From Pseudorhodobacter sp. (GTDB lineage: Bacteria > Pseudomonadota > Alphaproteobacteria > Rhodobacterales > Rhodobacteraceae), in NCBI GenBank assembly GCA_024641255.1, contig JAHEDL010000164.1:1-14218 (forward strand): 14,218 nucleotides of DNA. The letters are read 5' to 3'. Positions 1 through 7,947 of the stretch are shown in pieces (position 1 is the first letter of the stretch; every line of letters starts with the position of its first letter). The notes beneath the pieces were generated by a model, which was not told where the DNA came from, did no database searches, and saw nothing but the letters and a program-made list of their open reading frames with translations. The position numbers and the translations under genes were made by a program.

Positions 1-209
1 CCGAAGGCGGGCCGGCAAATGGCACCGATATTCTGGTGACCTACCTTTACAAACTGGCTTTCCGCTTTGGCCAATTGGGTAAAGCCTCGGCCATATCGCT
101 GATCATGTTTGGCGTGCTGCTGGTGTTTACCCTGCTTTATGTCGTGCTGCTCAGCAGGAACGAAGCCGACGCCACCCCGGAAGAAGAGGTGAAAAGCGAT
201 GATGAGTAA
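1..209 (+). CDS. ABC transporter permease 1, C-terminal end (partial)
   Basis: Reading frame open from the left edge (first full codon at 3) to TAA at 207-209, about 68 codons; the start lies outside the window. The translated tail begins [17 protein letters not shown] and continues [18 protein letters not shown], then a hydrophobic segment (about residues 33-53 of the visible part) and an acidic cytoplasmic tail ending in KSDDE. The 'GGP...T..L..Y.Y..AF....G.ASA.S' pattern followed by the last transmembrane helix is what is seen at the C-terminus of MalF/UgpA-type (CUT1) sugar permeases. It overlaps the next permease gene by 11 bases, so the two are translated as one operon. It would be the first of the two inner-membrane subunits; the periplasmic binding protein is presumably encoded further upstream, outside the window. 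Substrate not determinable. Confidence 0.85.
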   Translation, partial: EGGPANGTDILVTYLYKLAFRFGQLGKASAISLIMFGVLLVFTLLYVVLLSRNEADATPEEEVKSDDE

Positions 210-1029
210 AACCAAACGCAGCATCCTTTACTGGATCATCCTTGCGCCGCTGGTGATCGTGATTTTGTTCCCCTTCGCGGTGATGTTTGTCACCGCCGTG
301 CGCCCGCGCGACGAATTGTTCGTCTATCCGCCAACCTGGGGGTTCAGCGAATTTCGGTGGGAAAACTTCGCCGAGATGTGGGTGAAGACCAACTTCGGCG
401 GCGCACTTCTGAACAGCCTTTACGTCAGCATCACTGCCACGGGTGCGGCGCTAGTGCTGTCAATCCCGGCGGCCTATGCAATGTCGCGCTACCGTTTTGT
501 CGGCAAAGGGCTTTACAAGAACTTCCTGCTGATGACGCAGATGATGTCACCCATCGTGCTGGTGCTGGGGCTGTTCCGGCTGATGATGACACTGGGGTTG
601 GTCAATGACCTGAACTCGCTGGTGATCACCTATGCCGCCTTCAACATGGCCTTCACCATCTGGATGCTACAAAGCTACTTCAACTCGATCCCGCGTGATC
701 TGGAAGAAGCCGCTTGGATGGATGGCGCCAGCCACCTGACCAGCCTGATCCGCATCTTCTTGCCGCTGGCGGTTCCGGCCATCGTGGTGACGGCGATCTT
801 CACCTTCATCAACAGTTGGAACGAATTCGTGCTGGCGCTGACGATGATGCGGTCGGCCGAAGATTTTACCCTTCCCGTGCAGATCTACTCGCAGGTTGCC
901 GGGCGCTATCAGGTGGAATGGCACCATGTGATGGCGGGAACGGTGCTGGCCACCGTGCCAGTTGCGATCGTGTTCTCCTGGCTGCAACGCTACCTTATCC
1001 GGGGCATGGCGCTTGGGGCGGTGAAATGA
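199..1029 (+). CDS. ABC transporter permease 2 (MalG/UgpE-like)
   Basis: 276 residues, the usual length for MalG-type inner-membrane subunits of CUT1 carbohydrate importers. About six hydrophobic segments are visible (roughly residues 10-33, 69-95, 108-130, 138-160, 193-213, 243-263). The cytoplasmic EAA loop that docks on the ATPase is intact: [10 protein letters not shown] at 169-178 with the conserved Gly176 and the IFLP at 186-189. Two ATGs stand in tandem at 199 and 202; a purine-rich stretch (AAGAAGAGG, about 181-189) sits in front of both, so the exact start is uncertain by one codon. The gene overlaps the end of permease 1 and is followed after 26 bases by the ATPase gene. Family assignment is firm; the cargo could be a sugar, polyol or another small solute, and the surrounding amine and amino-acid genes leave that open. 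Confidence 0.92.
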   Translation: MMSKTKRSILYWIILAPLVIVILFPFAVMFVTAVRPRDELFVYPPTWGFSEFRWENFAEMWVKTNFGGALLNSLYVSITATGAALVLSIPAAYAMSRYRFVGKGLYKNFLLMTQMMSPIVLVLGLFRLMMTLGLVNDLNSLVITYAAFNMAFTIWMLQSYFNSIPRDLEEAAWMDGASHLTSLIRIFLPLAVPAIVVTAIFTFINSWNEFVLALTMMRSAEDFTLPVQIYSQVAGRYQVEWHHVMAGTVLATVPVAIVFSWLQRYLIRGMALGAVK

Positions 1030-1055
1030 CCAGACTTACCGATAGGAATTAAAAG

Positions 1056-2126
1056 ATGTCCTCAGTCACCATCCGTGGGGTCAAGAAAAGATACGGGGCC
1101 TTGTCGGTTCTGCATGGGATCGACCTTGAAATCCGCGATCAGGAATTTGTGGTATTGGTCGGGCCATCAGGCTGCGGCAAATCCACCTTGCTGCGCATGA
1201 TCGCCGGGCTGGAAACCGTTTCGTCGGGCGATATTCTGATCGGCGAACGGATCATCAACGATGTGCCGCCAAAATCGCGCGACATCGCCATGGTGTTCCA
1301 GAACTACGCGCTTTATCCGCATATGTCGGTCTATGAAAACATGAGCTTCAGCCTGCGTTTGCGGCACTTGGCCAAAGATGTGATCGACCGCAAAGTGCGC
1401 GATGCCGCCGAAATCCTGAACCTTGGCAAGTTTCTAGAACGCTCTCCCCGGCAGTTGTCTGGCGGGCAACGGCAGCGGGTGGCGATGGGCCGCGCGCTGG
1501 TGCGCGATGCCGAGGTGTTCTTGTTCGACGAACCGCTGTCCAACCTTGACGCCAAACTGCGGGTGGTGATGCGCACCGAAATCAAGGCGCTGCACCAACG
1601 GCTTAAGACCACCTCGGTTTATGTCACGCATGACCAGATCGAAGCCATGACGATGGCCGACCGTATCGTGGTGATGAATGCGGGGCGCATTGAACAGATC
1701 GGCACGCCGCTGCAGCTTTACGACACCCCCGCCAACCTGTTCGTTGCCGATTTCATCGGGTCACCCTCGATGAACGTCATTCGCGGCGTGTTGGGGGCAG
1801 CGGCGGGGCAGACCTTTGTCGAACTGCCCGATGGCACGCGCTTGCCGGTGCCAGATATGGCGTCGGGCAGCATCGGGCAAAAAGTGGTATTCGGCGCAAG
1901 ACCCGAACATTGGACGCTTGCCACCGGCGATGCCGGCGTCGCGGTGAAGGTCGAGGTTGTCGAACCGACCGGCGCAAACATTCAGGTGTTTTCGCGGCTG
2001 GCGGGCACGCCAGTCTGTGCCATTTTCACCGAACGGCACGACTTCAAGCCCGGTCAGACCATCCGTCTGGATGTGCCTGCCGACAAGATCCATCTGTTTG
2101 ATGCCGAAAGCGGCGTGCGGCTGTAA
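1056..2126 (+). CDS. ABC transporter ATP-binding protein (MalK/UgpC-like)
   Basis: 356-residue cytoplasmic ATPase that powers the two permeases. Every nucleotide-binding motif is present: Walker A GPSGCGKST (36-44), Q-loop FQNYALYPH (81-89), signature LSGGQRQ (134-140), Walker B VFLFDEP with catalytic Glu159, D-loop SNLDAK and switch His192 in YVTHDQ. The last ~120 residues (from about 235, after GSPSMN) form the TOBE-type regulatory domain typical of MalK/UgpC, consistent with the normal 350-370 residue length. The ATG at 1056 follows the purine-rich TAGGAA (1043-1048) at suitable spacing. It is the last gene of the + strand transporter operon and is followed by a strong hairpin terminator. 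Such ATPases are often shared by several importers, so it does not by itself identify the substrate. Confidence 0.95.
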   Translation: MSSVTIRGVKKRYGALSVLHGIDLEIRDQEFVVLVGPSGCGKSTLLRMIAGLETVSSGDILIGERIINDVPPKSRDIAMVFQNYALYPHMSVYENMSFSLRLRHLAKDVIDRKVRDAAEILNLGKFLERSPRQLSGGQRQRVAMGRALVRDAEVFLFDEPLSNLDAKLRVVMRTEIKALHQRLKTTSVYVTHDQIEAMTMADRIVVMNAGRIEQIGTPLQLYDTPANLFVADFIGSPSMNVIRGVLGAAAGQTFVELPDGTRLPVPDMASGSIGQKVVFGARPEHWTLATGDAGVAVKVEVVEPTGANIQVFSRLAGTPVCAIFTERHDFKPGQTIRLDVPADKIHLFDAESGVRL

Positions 2127-2143
2127 GCACTGCACCCAAAAAA

Positions 2144-2176
2144 GCAAAAGGCCGGGCAACTTGCCCGGCCTTTTGC
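2144..2176. terminator. Bidirectional rho-independent terminator between convergent genes
   Basis: A perfect 16-bp inverted repeat, GCAAAAGGCCGGGCAA (2144-2159) and TTGCCCGGCCTTTTGC (2161-2176), separated by one base; the realistic hairpin has a loop of about 5 bases and a GC core flanked by an A run on the left (2138-2143 is AAAAAA) and TTTT on the right. It begins 18 bases after the ATPase stop codon and ends 18 bases before the stop of the convergent PLP-enzyme gene, so it can end transcription from both sides. Confidence 0.9.
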
Positions 2177-2193
2177 GTCAGAAGCGGTGGCTG

Positions 2194-3336
2194 TCACCAG
2201 CCATTAATGCGCGGCCACAGATCAGTCACCGGGCCTGCGCTTGCCTCGACCACGCGGTAGGCATCATACATCGCGGCGGTCATGCAGACATGGTTCGGCA
2301 GCACCCGCACCCGCGATCCGATGGGCAGCGCGTCAAACGGAAACGGCCCGTCGGCGGTCAGCATCCCATGTTCTTGATACACATGCCCAACCCGCACAGA
2401 CCCAATGCGGCGGCGGCAGTCTTGCGACATCACCATGCCAAAACCAATATCTTCGGGCAAACCGGGGGCGGCGGTGCTGCGATCTTTCGACAGCGCCAAG
2501 GCACCGGCATCAATCAGCGCACAGTTCATTTCAGGCCGATGCCCGATCACCGTGGCCAGCACCGAAACCGCAATATCCTCTAAACCATGCGACCCGATTT
2601 CCGATTGGAACACATCGCCAAACATGTAAACGCCGCAGCGCATTTCGGTCAGGCCTTGCCATGACAGACCATGCGTCGCGGTGGGCGTCGACCCAACGCT
2701 GACAACCGGACAAGGCAAGCCCGCCGCGCGCAATTGCGCCGCCGCGGTAACGGCCGCAAGCCGTTCTTCTTCGGCAACCTGCCGTATGTCGGCAAGGCTG
2801 CGGCACTGATAGGAATTGCCCGCATGGGTCAGCACACCCCCCAGCCGTAACCCCGGCAAGTCGTGCAGCGCCCGCCCCAACGTCACCACAGAACCGTCTC
2901 CCGCCAGCAAACCCGCCCGGCGTTCGCCCGAATCCAGTTCGATCAGCACATCAACACAAACCGCTTCGGCCACCGCGCGTCGGCTAAGCTCTTGTGCAAC
3001 CCCGATTTGGTCGGTGATCACGCCAAGCTTCACCCCGCGTTTCAACAGCGCCGCGATCCTTGGCATCTTTTCCGGCACAACGCTGACGGCATAGGTGATG
3101 TCATCAACGCCGTGATCCGCGAAATATTCGGCCTCTTTCAGCGTCGAAACGGTAATCCCGCCAAAATTCCCCGCCAAAGCGATGCGCGCCACATCAATGG
3201 ATTTCGACGTTTTCGTGTGCGGACGCAGCTTGACCCCACTGTCACGAAACCGGGCAGTCATGCGGTCTGCATTCTGGATCAACCGGCTGCGGTCCAAAAC
3301 CAGACAGGGGGTTTCCAGCGTGGAAAGCGATAACAT
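2194..3336 (-). CDS. Fold-type III PLP enzyme, D-threonine aldolase / D-serine dehydratase family (paralogue 1)
   Basis: About 380 residues from the ATG at 3336. That start is chosen over an in-frame ATG at 3381 because GGAG (3343-3346) lies 6 bases upstream and the protein then begins MLSLSTLETPCLVLD, where this family normally begins. Family marks: PLP-binding lysine in RPHTKTSK (Lys42), and the metal-site pair His349/Cys351 in LPNHVC near the C-terminus, equivalent to the zinc ligands known in eukaryotic D-serine dehydratase. Known members cleave D-threonine-type beta-hydroxy amino acids to glycine plus an aldehyde, deaminate D-serine, or act on beta-hydroxyaspartate; which applies here cannot be told. 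The gene lies 114 bases downstream of a LysR-type gene on the same strand and is convergent with the transporter operon. It is clearly different from the second family member at 4719-5795, so it is not a recent duplicate. Confidence 0.88.
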   Translation of the reverse strand: MLSLSTLETPCLVLDRSRLIQNADRMTARFRDSGVKLRPHTKTSKSIDVARIALAGNFGGITVSTLKEAEYFADHGVDDITYAVSVVPEKMPRIAALLKRGVKLGVITDQIGVAQELSRRAVAEAVCVDVLIELDSGERRAGLLAGDGSVVTLGRALHDLPGLRLGGVLTHAGNSYQCRSLADIRQVAEEERLAAVTAAAQLRAAGLPCPVVSVGSTPTATHGLSWQGLTEMRCGVYMFGDVFQSEIGSHGLEDIAVSVLATVIGHRPEMNCALIDAGALALSKDRSTAAPGLPEDIGFGMVMSQDCRRRIGSVRVGHVYQEHGMLTADGPFPFDALPIGSRVRVLPNHVCMTAAMYDAYRVVEASAGPVTDLWPRINGW

Positions 3337-3450
3337 GGCAAGCTCCGTGCAAGGGGAAGGCCCGCGCAGCGGCACGGCCAACTGCCAAACTACCCAGCCC
3401 CGCTTGCCGCGACCAATGCAGCTTGCGCCTGCCCCGATGCGCCAGCGGCA

Positions 3451-4368
3451 TCAGCCCCAGTCGGTGTCTTCCTCTACGGGCAGCAAGGCCCATAGCTCTT
3501 CCGAAACATCGGGCAGCGGATCACGCGAACGGATCAGCCGCACTTCGACCGGAATATGCCAGCGTTCATCACCGGCAGGTACCAAGGTGCCTTCGCTGAA
3601 CTCTTTGGTCAGATGGCTTTTCGGCAACCAGGCGGTACCCCTGCCTTCCGAGCTCATGGCTTTCAGCACCGCCGCCATATGCGACACAAAAACCCGGCGC
3701 AGGTGCAAGGGTTCTGGCGTGGTGTTGATCATCTGATCCACCACCCGCCCAATCGCAGAGCTTTCGCTATAGGCAAGGTAATGCACCGGATCATCTTCGG
3801 TGCCCGGCAGCTGATCGACGGGTTGGCCTGCGCTGTCGGGCAATGTCACCGGCACCAAAGTATCCCGCAGCACCAGCTTTGAGGTGAAATGTTCATAAGG
3901 CAGATGCATCGGAATATCTGGATGCGTGTAGCTGATCAGAAAATCGCAATCGCCCCGTTGCAGCAGATGGATGCAATCGTGGAATTGGCTGGTATCCAGT
4001 CGGGTGTTGAAGCTGTGGCTGCGCAGTTCCAGCGACCGCAGCCAACTTGGAAAGAAGTTCAGCGACAAACTGTGCGTCGCCGCAAAGCGGATGGTTTTGG
4101 CCGAAACATCGCCAATCCGCCGCGCTTCTTCGCGCCCCTGATACAACCGCCGCAACACATCCTCGGCCACTGGACGAAACCGTTCGCCCGAAAGTGTCAG
4201 CGTGATCGGCTGCGTCGCGCGATTGAACAATTGCGCCCCCACCCACTCCTCCAGACTTTTGATCCGGCGGCTAAAGGCGGGCTGGGTTGTGTAACGCACT
4301 TGCGCGGACCGCGAAAAGTTTCGGGTGTCGACAAGGCTTAGGAAATCTTCAAGCCATCGGCTTTCCAT
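3451..4368 (-). CDS. LysR-type transcriptional regulator, HypT (YjiE)-like
   Basis: 305 residues, normal LysR length. The N-terminal winged helix-turn-helix is clear: WLEDFLSLVDTRNFSRSA (5-22) followed by TTQPAFSRRIKSLEEWVG (27-44) and LFNR (47-50). The effector domain follows from about residue 90, starting IRFAATHSLSLNFFPSWL. The start of the protein, the 'A.HSLSL...PS' segment and the later VSHMAAVLKAMSSEGRGTAWLP segment (split here only in description) recall the HypT/YjiE/QseD subgroup, known in E. coli as a hypochlorite-responsive regulator; this likeness is from memory of that protein and not an alignment. The ATG at 4368 follows a strong AAAGGAG on the - strand (about 4378-4384). It is divergent from PLP enzyme 2 and upstream of PLP enzyme 1 on the same strand, so either or both could be its targets. 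Confidence 0.88.
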   Translation of the reverse strand: MESRWLEDFLSLVDTRNFSRSAQVRYTTQPAFSRRIKSLEEWVGAQLFNRATQPITLTLSGERFRPVAEDVLRRLYQGREEARRIGDVSAKTIRFAATHSLSLNFFPSWLRSLELRSHSFNTRLDTSQFHDCIHLLQRGDCDFLISYTHPDIPMHLPYEHFTSKLVLRDTLVPVTLPDSAGQPVDQLPGTEDDPVHYLAYSESSAIGRVVDQMINTTPEPLHLRRVFVSHMAAVLKAMSSEGRGTAWLPKSHLTKEFSEGTLVPAGDERWHIPVEVRLIRSRDPLPDVSEELWALLPVEEDTDWG

Positions 4369-4718
4369 CCAGTCTGGCTCCTTTAAAATTTTCGCCAGTT
4401 AATCCGGTTTAGGCAGCAGCATGATGCAAAGTGGCGCATGACTTGTCACTTACGATCTGCAGCCGGTTTGCGTTATACCCGGCACATGCGGCCAAGGTGA
4501 ACGGGGGCCCGACGCTTTGTTTGCCATAAACCTGCCCCCTATGTGCGAAAACACCGCCCGTCATGCAGACGGCGCATAAGCCGCGCCACACCTGCGGATC
4601 GCGATTGACGCCAAAGGCCATGCACCGCAAAGATTCGTCAATAATCGGCGGCGGCATAACGCTATGCGCCAAAAAGCAAAGCCTCGCGCCCGTTGCATCA
4701 AAAAGTGGAAGCCTGCGG
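4369..4718. other. Divergent intergenic region between LysR gene and PLP enzyme 2
   Basis: 350 bases without a convincing gene. The part next to the LysR gene is AT-rich (about 4381-4403) and carries its ribosome binding site. Small inverted repeats are present: GCAT-G-ATGC near 4430 and GCATA-ACGC-TATGC at 4654-4667. A possible -10-like AATAAT lies at 4640-4645 and a TTGACG at 4605-4610, but no well-spaced -35/-10 pair stands out. The frame of PLP enzyme 2 is open back to an ATG at 4563, but that stretch has no family resemblance and no good ribosome binding site, so it is treated as leader. Confidence 0.5.
4654..4667. promoter_or_regulatory. Small palindrome, possible operator for the divergent LysR regulator
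   Basis: GCATA, 4-base spacer ACGC, TATGC: a perfect 5-bp inverted repeat that grows to GGC...GCC with one offset base. It lies about 50 bases before the chosen start of PLP enzyme 2 in the region shared with the LysR gene. Short palindromes occur by chance, so this is only a candidate. Confidence 0.25.
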
Positions 4719-5795
4719 ATGCCAATGATTTCTGACGAAATTGCAAATATAGATACCCCGGCGGTGTTGCTTGATCTTGATGTCGCCAGCCGCAACATCA
4801 CCCGCTTTCAAAGCTACGCCAACCAGATCGGCATGGCCGTGCGCCCGCATATCAAAACCCACAAGCTGCCGCAGATCGCCGCGTTGCAGCTTGCCGCCGG
4901 GGCGATTGGCATCACCTGTCAGAAAACATCAGAAGCCGAAGCAATGGTTGCGGCAGACCCGCGGCTGACGGATGTGTTGATTACCTACAACATTGTTGGC
5001 ACCAAAAAATTAGCGCACTTACAAGACCTTGCGCGCAAGGTTCGCCTAACTGTGGTTGCCGATAGCTCCGCCGTTGTTGCTGGGCTGTCAGCGGCATTTG
5101 CGACCCAGCCAGCACCACTTCGGGTTCTGGTGGAATGCAACACTGGCGCAGATCGCTGTGGCGTGGCAACGCCCGAAGCCGCCGCCACCTTGGCGCGACA
5201 AATCGCAGATGCGCCCGGCCTGCAGTTTGAAGGCCTGATGACCTACCCGCCGGTCAATGGTGCGACGCAGGTGCAGGCATTTATGACCAAAGCCAAGGCG
5301 CTGATCGAAGCCAACGGGCTTGCGGTCAAAGTGGTTTCCTCGGGCGGCACGCCGTCAATGATGCAAGCGGGCCAGGCCCCGGTGGCCAGCGAATATCGCC
5401 CCGGCACTTATGTTTATAACGACCGCTCGCTCGTGGCGCGGGGTGTCTGCGATTGGCGCGATTGCGCCCTGACGGTGTTGGCCACGGTGGTATCGGTGCC
5501 CTCTGCCAATCGCGCCATTATTGATGCCGGCAGCAAGGCCCTGACGTCCGATTTGCTTGGGCTGAGCGGCTACGGCCATGTGCTGGGCCGCCCCGATATC
5601 GTGATTGACCAGTTGTCAGAGGAACATGGCCGCTTGATCAGCCCGCAGCCAGTCGCGCTTGCCGTTGGCGACAAGCTGCGCATCGTGCCCAACCACGCCT
5701 GCGTGGTCACCAACATGTTCGACGCGGTGCATGTGCTGAAAGACGGAAAATGCGCTGGCCTTTGGCCCATCGTCGCACGCGGCAAACTGCGCTAA
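4719..5795 (+). CDS. Fold-type III PLP enzyme, D-threonine aldolase / D-serine dehydratase family (paralogue 2)
   Basis: 358 residues from the ATG at 4719, preceded by GGAA (4707-4710) eight bases upstream; a second ATG at 4725 is also possible. The protein then starts MPMISDEIANIDTPAVLLDL, the expected family N-terminus. PLP lysine in RPHIKTHK (Lys46), glycine-rich phosphate-binding stretch around VVSSGGTPS, and the metal-site pair His326/Cys328 in VPNHAC are all intact, so the enzyme should be active. Known relatives include metal-dependent D-threonine aldolases, D-serine dehydratases and beta-hydroxyaspartate aldolases, all with cytoplasmic substrates that are D- or beta-hydroxy amino acids. 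It is transcribed away from the HypT-like LysR gene, the usual position for a LysR target, and is convergent with the TetR gene with only 22 bases between the stops. Exact reaction unknown. Confidence 0.88.
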   Translation: MPMISDEIANIDTPAVLLDLDVASRNITRFQSYANQIGMAVRPHIKTHKLPQIAALQLAAGAIGITCQKTSEAEAMVAADPRLTDVLITYNIVGTKKLAHLQDLARKVRLTVVADSSAVVAGLSAAFATQPAPLRVLVECNTGADRCGVATPEAAATLARQIADAPGLQFEGLMTYPPVNGATQVQAFMTKAKALIEANGLAVKVVSSGGTPSMMQAGQAPVASEYRPGTYVYNDRSLVARGVCDWRDCALTVLATVVSVPSANRAIIDAGSKALTSDLLGLSGYGHVLGRPDIVIDQLSEEHGRLISPQPVALAVGDKLRIVPNHACVVTNMFDAVHVLKDGKCAGLWPIVARGKLR

Positions 5796-5817
5796 GCTAA
5801 AAGGCGCGGACTGCAGG

Positions 5818-6423
5818 TCACTCCGGGTTTCGGGCGATAAATGCGGCAATGTCAGCCTGTTGCGGGGCTTCGCCGCAAAAGGCCAGGATATAATCGGGCA
5901 AAAGTGCCAAGCGGTCGGCCAGCGTCTCGCGGATTTCCAGCGCGTAATAGCCGATCTGCATGAAATAAAGCGTGCGCGCCCGCACGATGGCCTGCGCCGG
6001 GCTTGCACCGAACTTGGCAAACAGCGCCGTCACGGCGTCAAGGCGCTCTGCATCAGCACGGCGCACTTCAGCGGCAACATCGGCAGAGCGGCGCGCCCAT
6101 TCTCGCACGGCAAAATCCAGCCGGGCATCGAACAGGTCGGGATTGGCCCAACAATCGAAGATGTTCAGCACGCCTTGCGAAATCCGCTTCGCCGGAAACC
6201 CCGCGCGGGTGACGATAGCGGCGGTGTTCTTGGCCTGCCAGCAAGCCAGCAGGTCGGACAGCAACGCCTCTCGATCTTTGAAAAACCAGTAGAAATTCGA
6301 CCGCGAACAGCCCAGTTTTTGCGCAAGGGTCAGGATTTTCACCTCGCCTGCGCCCTGATCAACCAGGATTTGCAGCGCGGCGTTGATCCAGTCTTCGCGG
6401 GTAGTGCTGATAGGGGTTTCCAA
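5818..6423 (-). CDS. TetR/AcrR-family transcriptional regulator
   Basis: 201 residues, normal TetR size. The N-terminal DNA-binding domain is clear: TREDWINAALQILVDQG (8-24), then the helix-turn-helix ILTLAQKLGCSRSNFYWFFK (30-49) and REALL. The C-terminal ligand domain (about 60-201) is variable and gives no hint of the ligand. The start is TTG at 6423: no in-frame ATG occurs before residue ~150, and GAGG at 6432-6435 is eight bases upstream. The preceding methyltransferase gene ends in TGA at 6427-6429, and TGA CCA TTG are successive codons of one frame, so the regulator is translationally tied to the enzyme genes. As the third gene of the oxidoreductase-methyltransferase operon it is probably an autoregulatory repressor; the palindrome at 10366-10393 before the first gene is its likely operator. 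Confidence 0.9.
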   Translation of the reverse strand: METPISTTREDWINAALQILVDQGAGEVKILTLAQKLGCSRSNFYWFFKDREALLSDLLACWQAKNTAAIVTRAGFPAKRISQGVLNIFDCWANPDLFDARLDFAVREWARRSADVAAEVRRADAERLDAVTALFAKFGASPAQAIVRARTLYFMQIGYYALEIRETLADRLALLPDYILAFCGEAPQQADIAAFIARNPE

Positions 6424-6426
6424 TGG

Positions 6427-7947
6427 TCAATCCTCGGGCGGGGTGCCTCCGGCCTTTTGCCGATCCGCAACGAAGGGGGCAAGCCGGTCTTGGATGCCCG
6501 CACAGGCGGCAGGCGGGGTGAAATCGCGCAAAACCCGCTGCCAGATCGCGGTGGCGCGTTGGTCGGCGGTTTGCGCGCCTTGTTCCACCCAAAGCCCGTG
6601 GTTTGACAGATCGGCCACCAAAGGCGCGTAAAAGGCGGTTTGATAGCGTTCCATCGTGTGCTGGGCGGCAAAGAAATGCCCACCGGGGGCGACTTCGGCA
6701 ATCGCGTCATAGGCAAGGGCTGCGGTATCGGCGGCGGCGGGGCGGCAAAGCTCGGCCAAGGTTTGCAAGGCCTCGACATCAATGATGAACTTTTCATAGC
6801 CAAAGGACAGACCGCCCTCCAGCCAGCCAGCCGCATGAACCGTCACCGTCGCCTGCGCCAGCATTGCCGCCCACAGCGCGTTGACGGTTTCGGTGGCACC
6901 TTGGGCGTCCGGCGCATTCGACGCCGCCCCCGTCGCCGACCGCCACGGCAGGCCGATAAACCGCGCCAACTGGCCTGAACCAAGGTTTGCGCGGATATGT
7001 TCGGGCGTGCCGAAGGCGGGCGAGCCAGACTTCATATCGACGTTCGACGAAAACCCGCCATAGGCCACCGGCGCACCGGCGCGGGCCAGTTGCGCCAAGG
7101 TGATCCCTGCCAGCGCCTCGGCGTGTTGCAGCACCAACGCACCTGCCACCGTGATCGGCGCCATCGCCCCCGCAAGGCAAAACGGCGTGATCAGTGTCAA
7201 CTGCCCCGCGCGGGCAAAGTCTATAATCCCGCGCGCCATCGGCACATCCAGCTGACGCGGCGAGTTCGAGTTGATCACCGTCGTCGCCCAGACGCCGTTT
7301 TGGAACCCCGCCTCGTCCAGCCCATGCGCCAGACGGATCATCTCGAAGGATTCCTCGACCTGCCCGCGCCCACGCGCATAGACGAACAGCGGCTTGGTGC
7401 AGTTGGTCAGTTGCTCTTCCATCAGGGCGTAATGGCGCAGGTGGATCGGCACATCCTGCGGTTCAGCACTTGGCCCGTGCATGTGGATCACATCGAAGCT
7501 TTGTTGCAGACGCAGGGTTTCAACGAAACTTTCGCGCGATCCCGGGCGGCGGCCACGGCTGCGGTCGGTGACATTCGGGCAGCCAGAGCCTGCCATGAAC
7601 AGCAACGAACCCGCCGCAAAATCCTGCTCATGCGCCGGGTCGGCCGCGCGCAGGCGGATCGACCGCGGCGCGGTGGCAAGCGCGGCCGCCACCATATCCC
7701 GCCCGATGCGGACCATCTGGCTGTCATCATCCACCAAAGCCCCGCCTGCCCGCAGGATATCGCGCGCTTCGGGCAGCAAGATGCGGATGCCCAGATTTTC
7801 CAACACCTTCAGGGCGGTGTCGTGCATGTTGGCGATTTCATCGTCAGAAAACGCGCCTTGCGGGGCAAAGGGGTGGCGCAGCTGGCTGTAACCGGCGCGG
7901 GATGGCGCGGGGCTACGGTCGCGGCGGCGGCGGGAAGGTTCGGTCAT
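6427..7947 (-). CDS. MttB-family (non-pyrrolysine) trimethylamine/betaine-type methyltransferase, paralogue 1
   Basis: 506 residues, typical of the MttB superfamily, whose characterised members move a methyl group from trimethylamine or from quaternary amines such as glycine betaine to a corrinoid protein. Visible marks: a short Arg-rich N-terminus (RRRRDRSPAPSR), the glycine-rich barrel segment CLAGAMAPITVAGA (257-270), LAQLARAGAPVAYGG (284-298), KSGSPAFGTPE (306-316), HAAGWLEGGLSFGYEK (371-386) and PGGHFFAAQHT (421-431). The frame has no internal amber codon, so it is not a pyrrolysine enzyme, and the substrate is more likely a quaternary amine than trimethylamine. Start ATG overlaps the oxidoreductase stop (ATGA, 7944-7947), indicating coupled translation. 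No corrinoid partner is encoded nearby. It shares the motifs above with the protein at 12348-13916 but differs widely elsewhere. Confidence 0.88.
   Translation of the reverse strand: MTEPSRRRRDRSPAPSRAGYSQLRHPFAPQGAFSDDEIANMHDTALKVLENLGIRILLPEARDILRAGGALVDDDSQMVRIGRDMVAAALATAPRSIRLRAADPAHEQDFAAGSLLFMAGSGCPNVTDRSRGRRPGSRESFVETLRLQQSFDVIHMHGPSAEPQDVPIHLRHYALMEEQLTNCTKPLFVYARGRGQVEESFEMIRLAHGLDEAGFQNGVWATTVINSNSPRQLDVPMARGIIDFARAGQLTLITPFCLAGAMAPITVAGALVLQHAEALAGITLAQLARAGAPVAYGGFSSNVDMKSGSPAFGTPEHIRANLGSGQLARFIGLPWRSATGAASNAPDAQGATETVNALWAAMLAQATVTVHAAGWLEGGLSFGYEKFIIDVEALQTLAELCRPAAADTAALAYDAIAEVAPGGHFFAAQHTMERYQTAFYAPLVADLSNHGLWVEQGAQTADQRATAIWQRVLRDFTPPAACAGIQDRLAPFVADRQKAGGTPPED
6432..6435 (-). 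promoter_or_regulatory. Ribosome binding site of the TTG-started TetR gene
   Basis: GAGG on the - strand, inside the last codons of the methyltransferase gene and eight bases before the TTG start. It is the reason to accept the TTG at 6423 as start. Confidence 0.6.

Noticed and set aside
4563..4718. 52-residue N-terminal extension of PLP enzyme 2
   Set aside because: The sequence is unlike the family N-terminus and lacks a good ribosome binding site, while the ATG at 4719 has GGAA at proper spacing.
5796..5817. Terminator between PLP enzyme 2 and tetR
   Set aside because: The 22-base gap between the convergent stops shows no stable hairpin with a T run.
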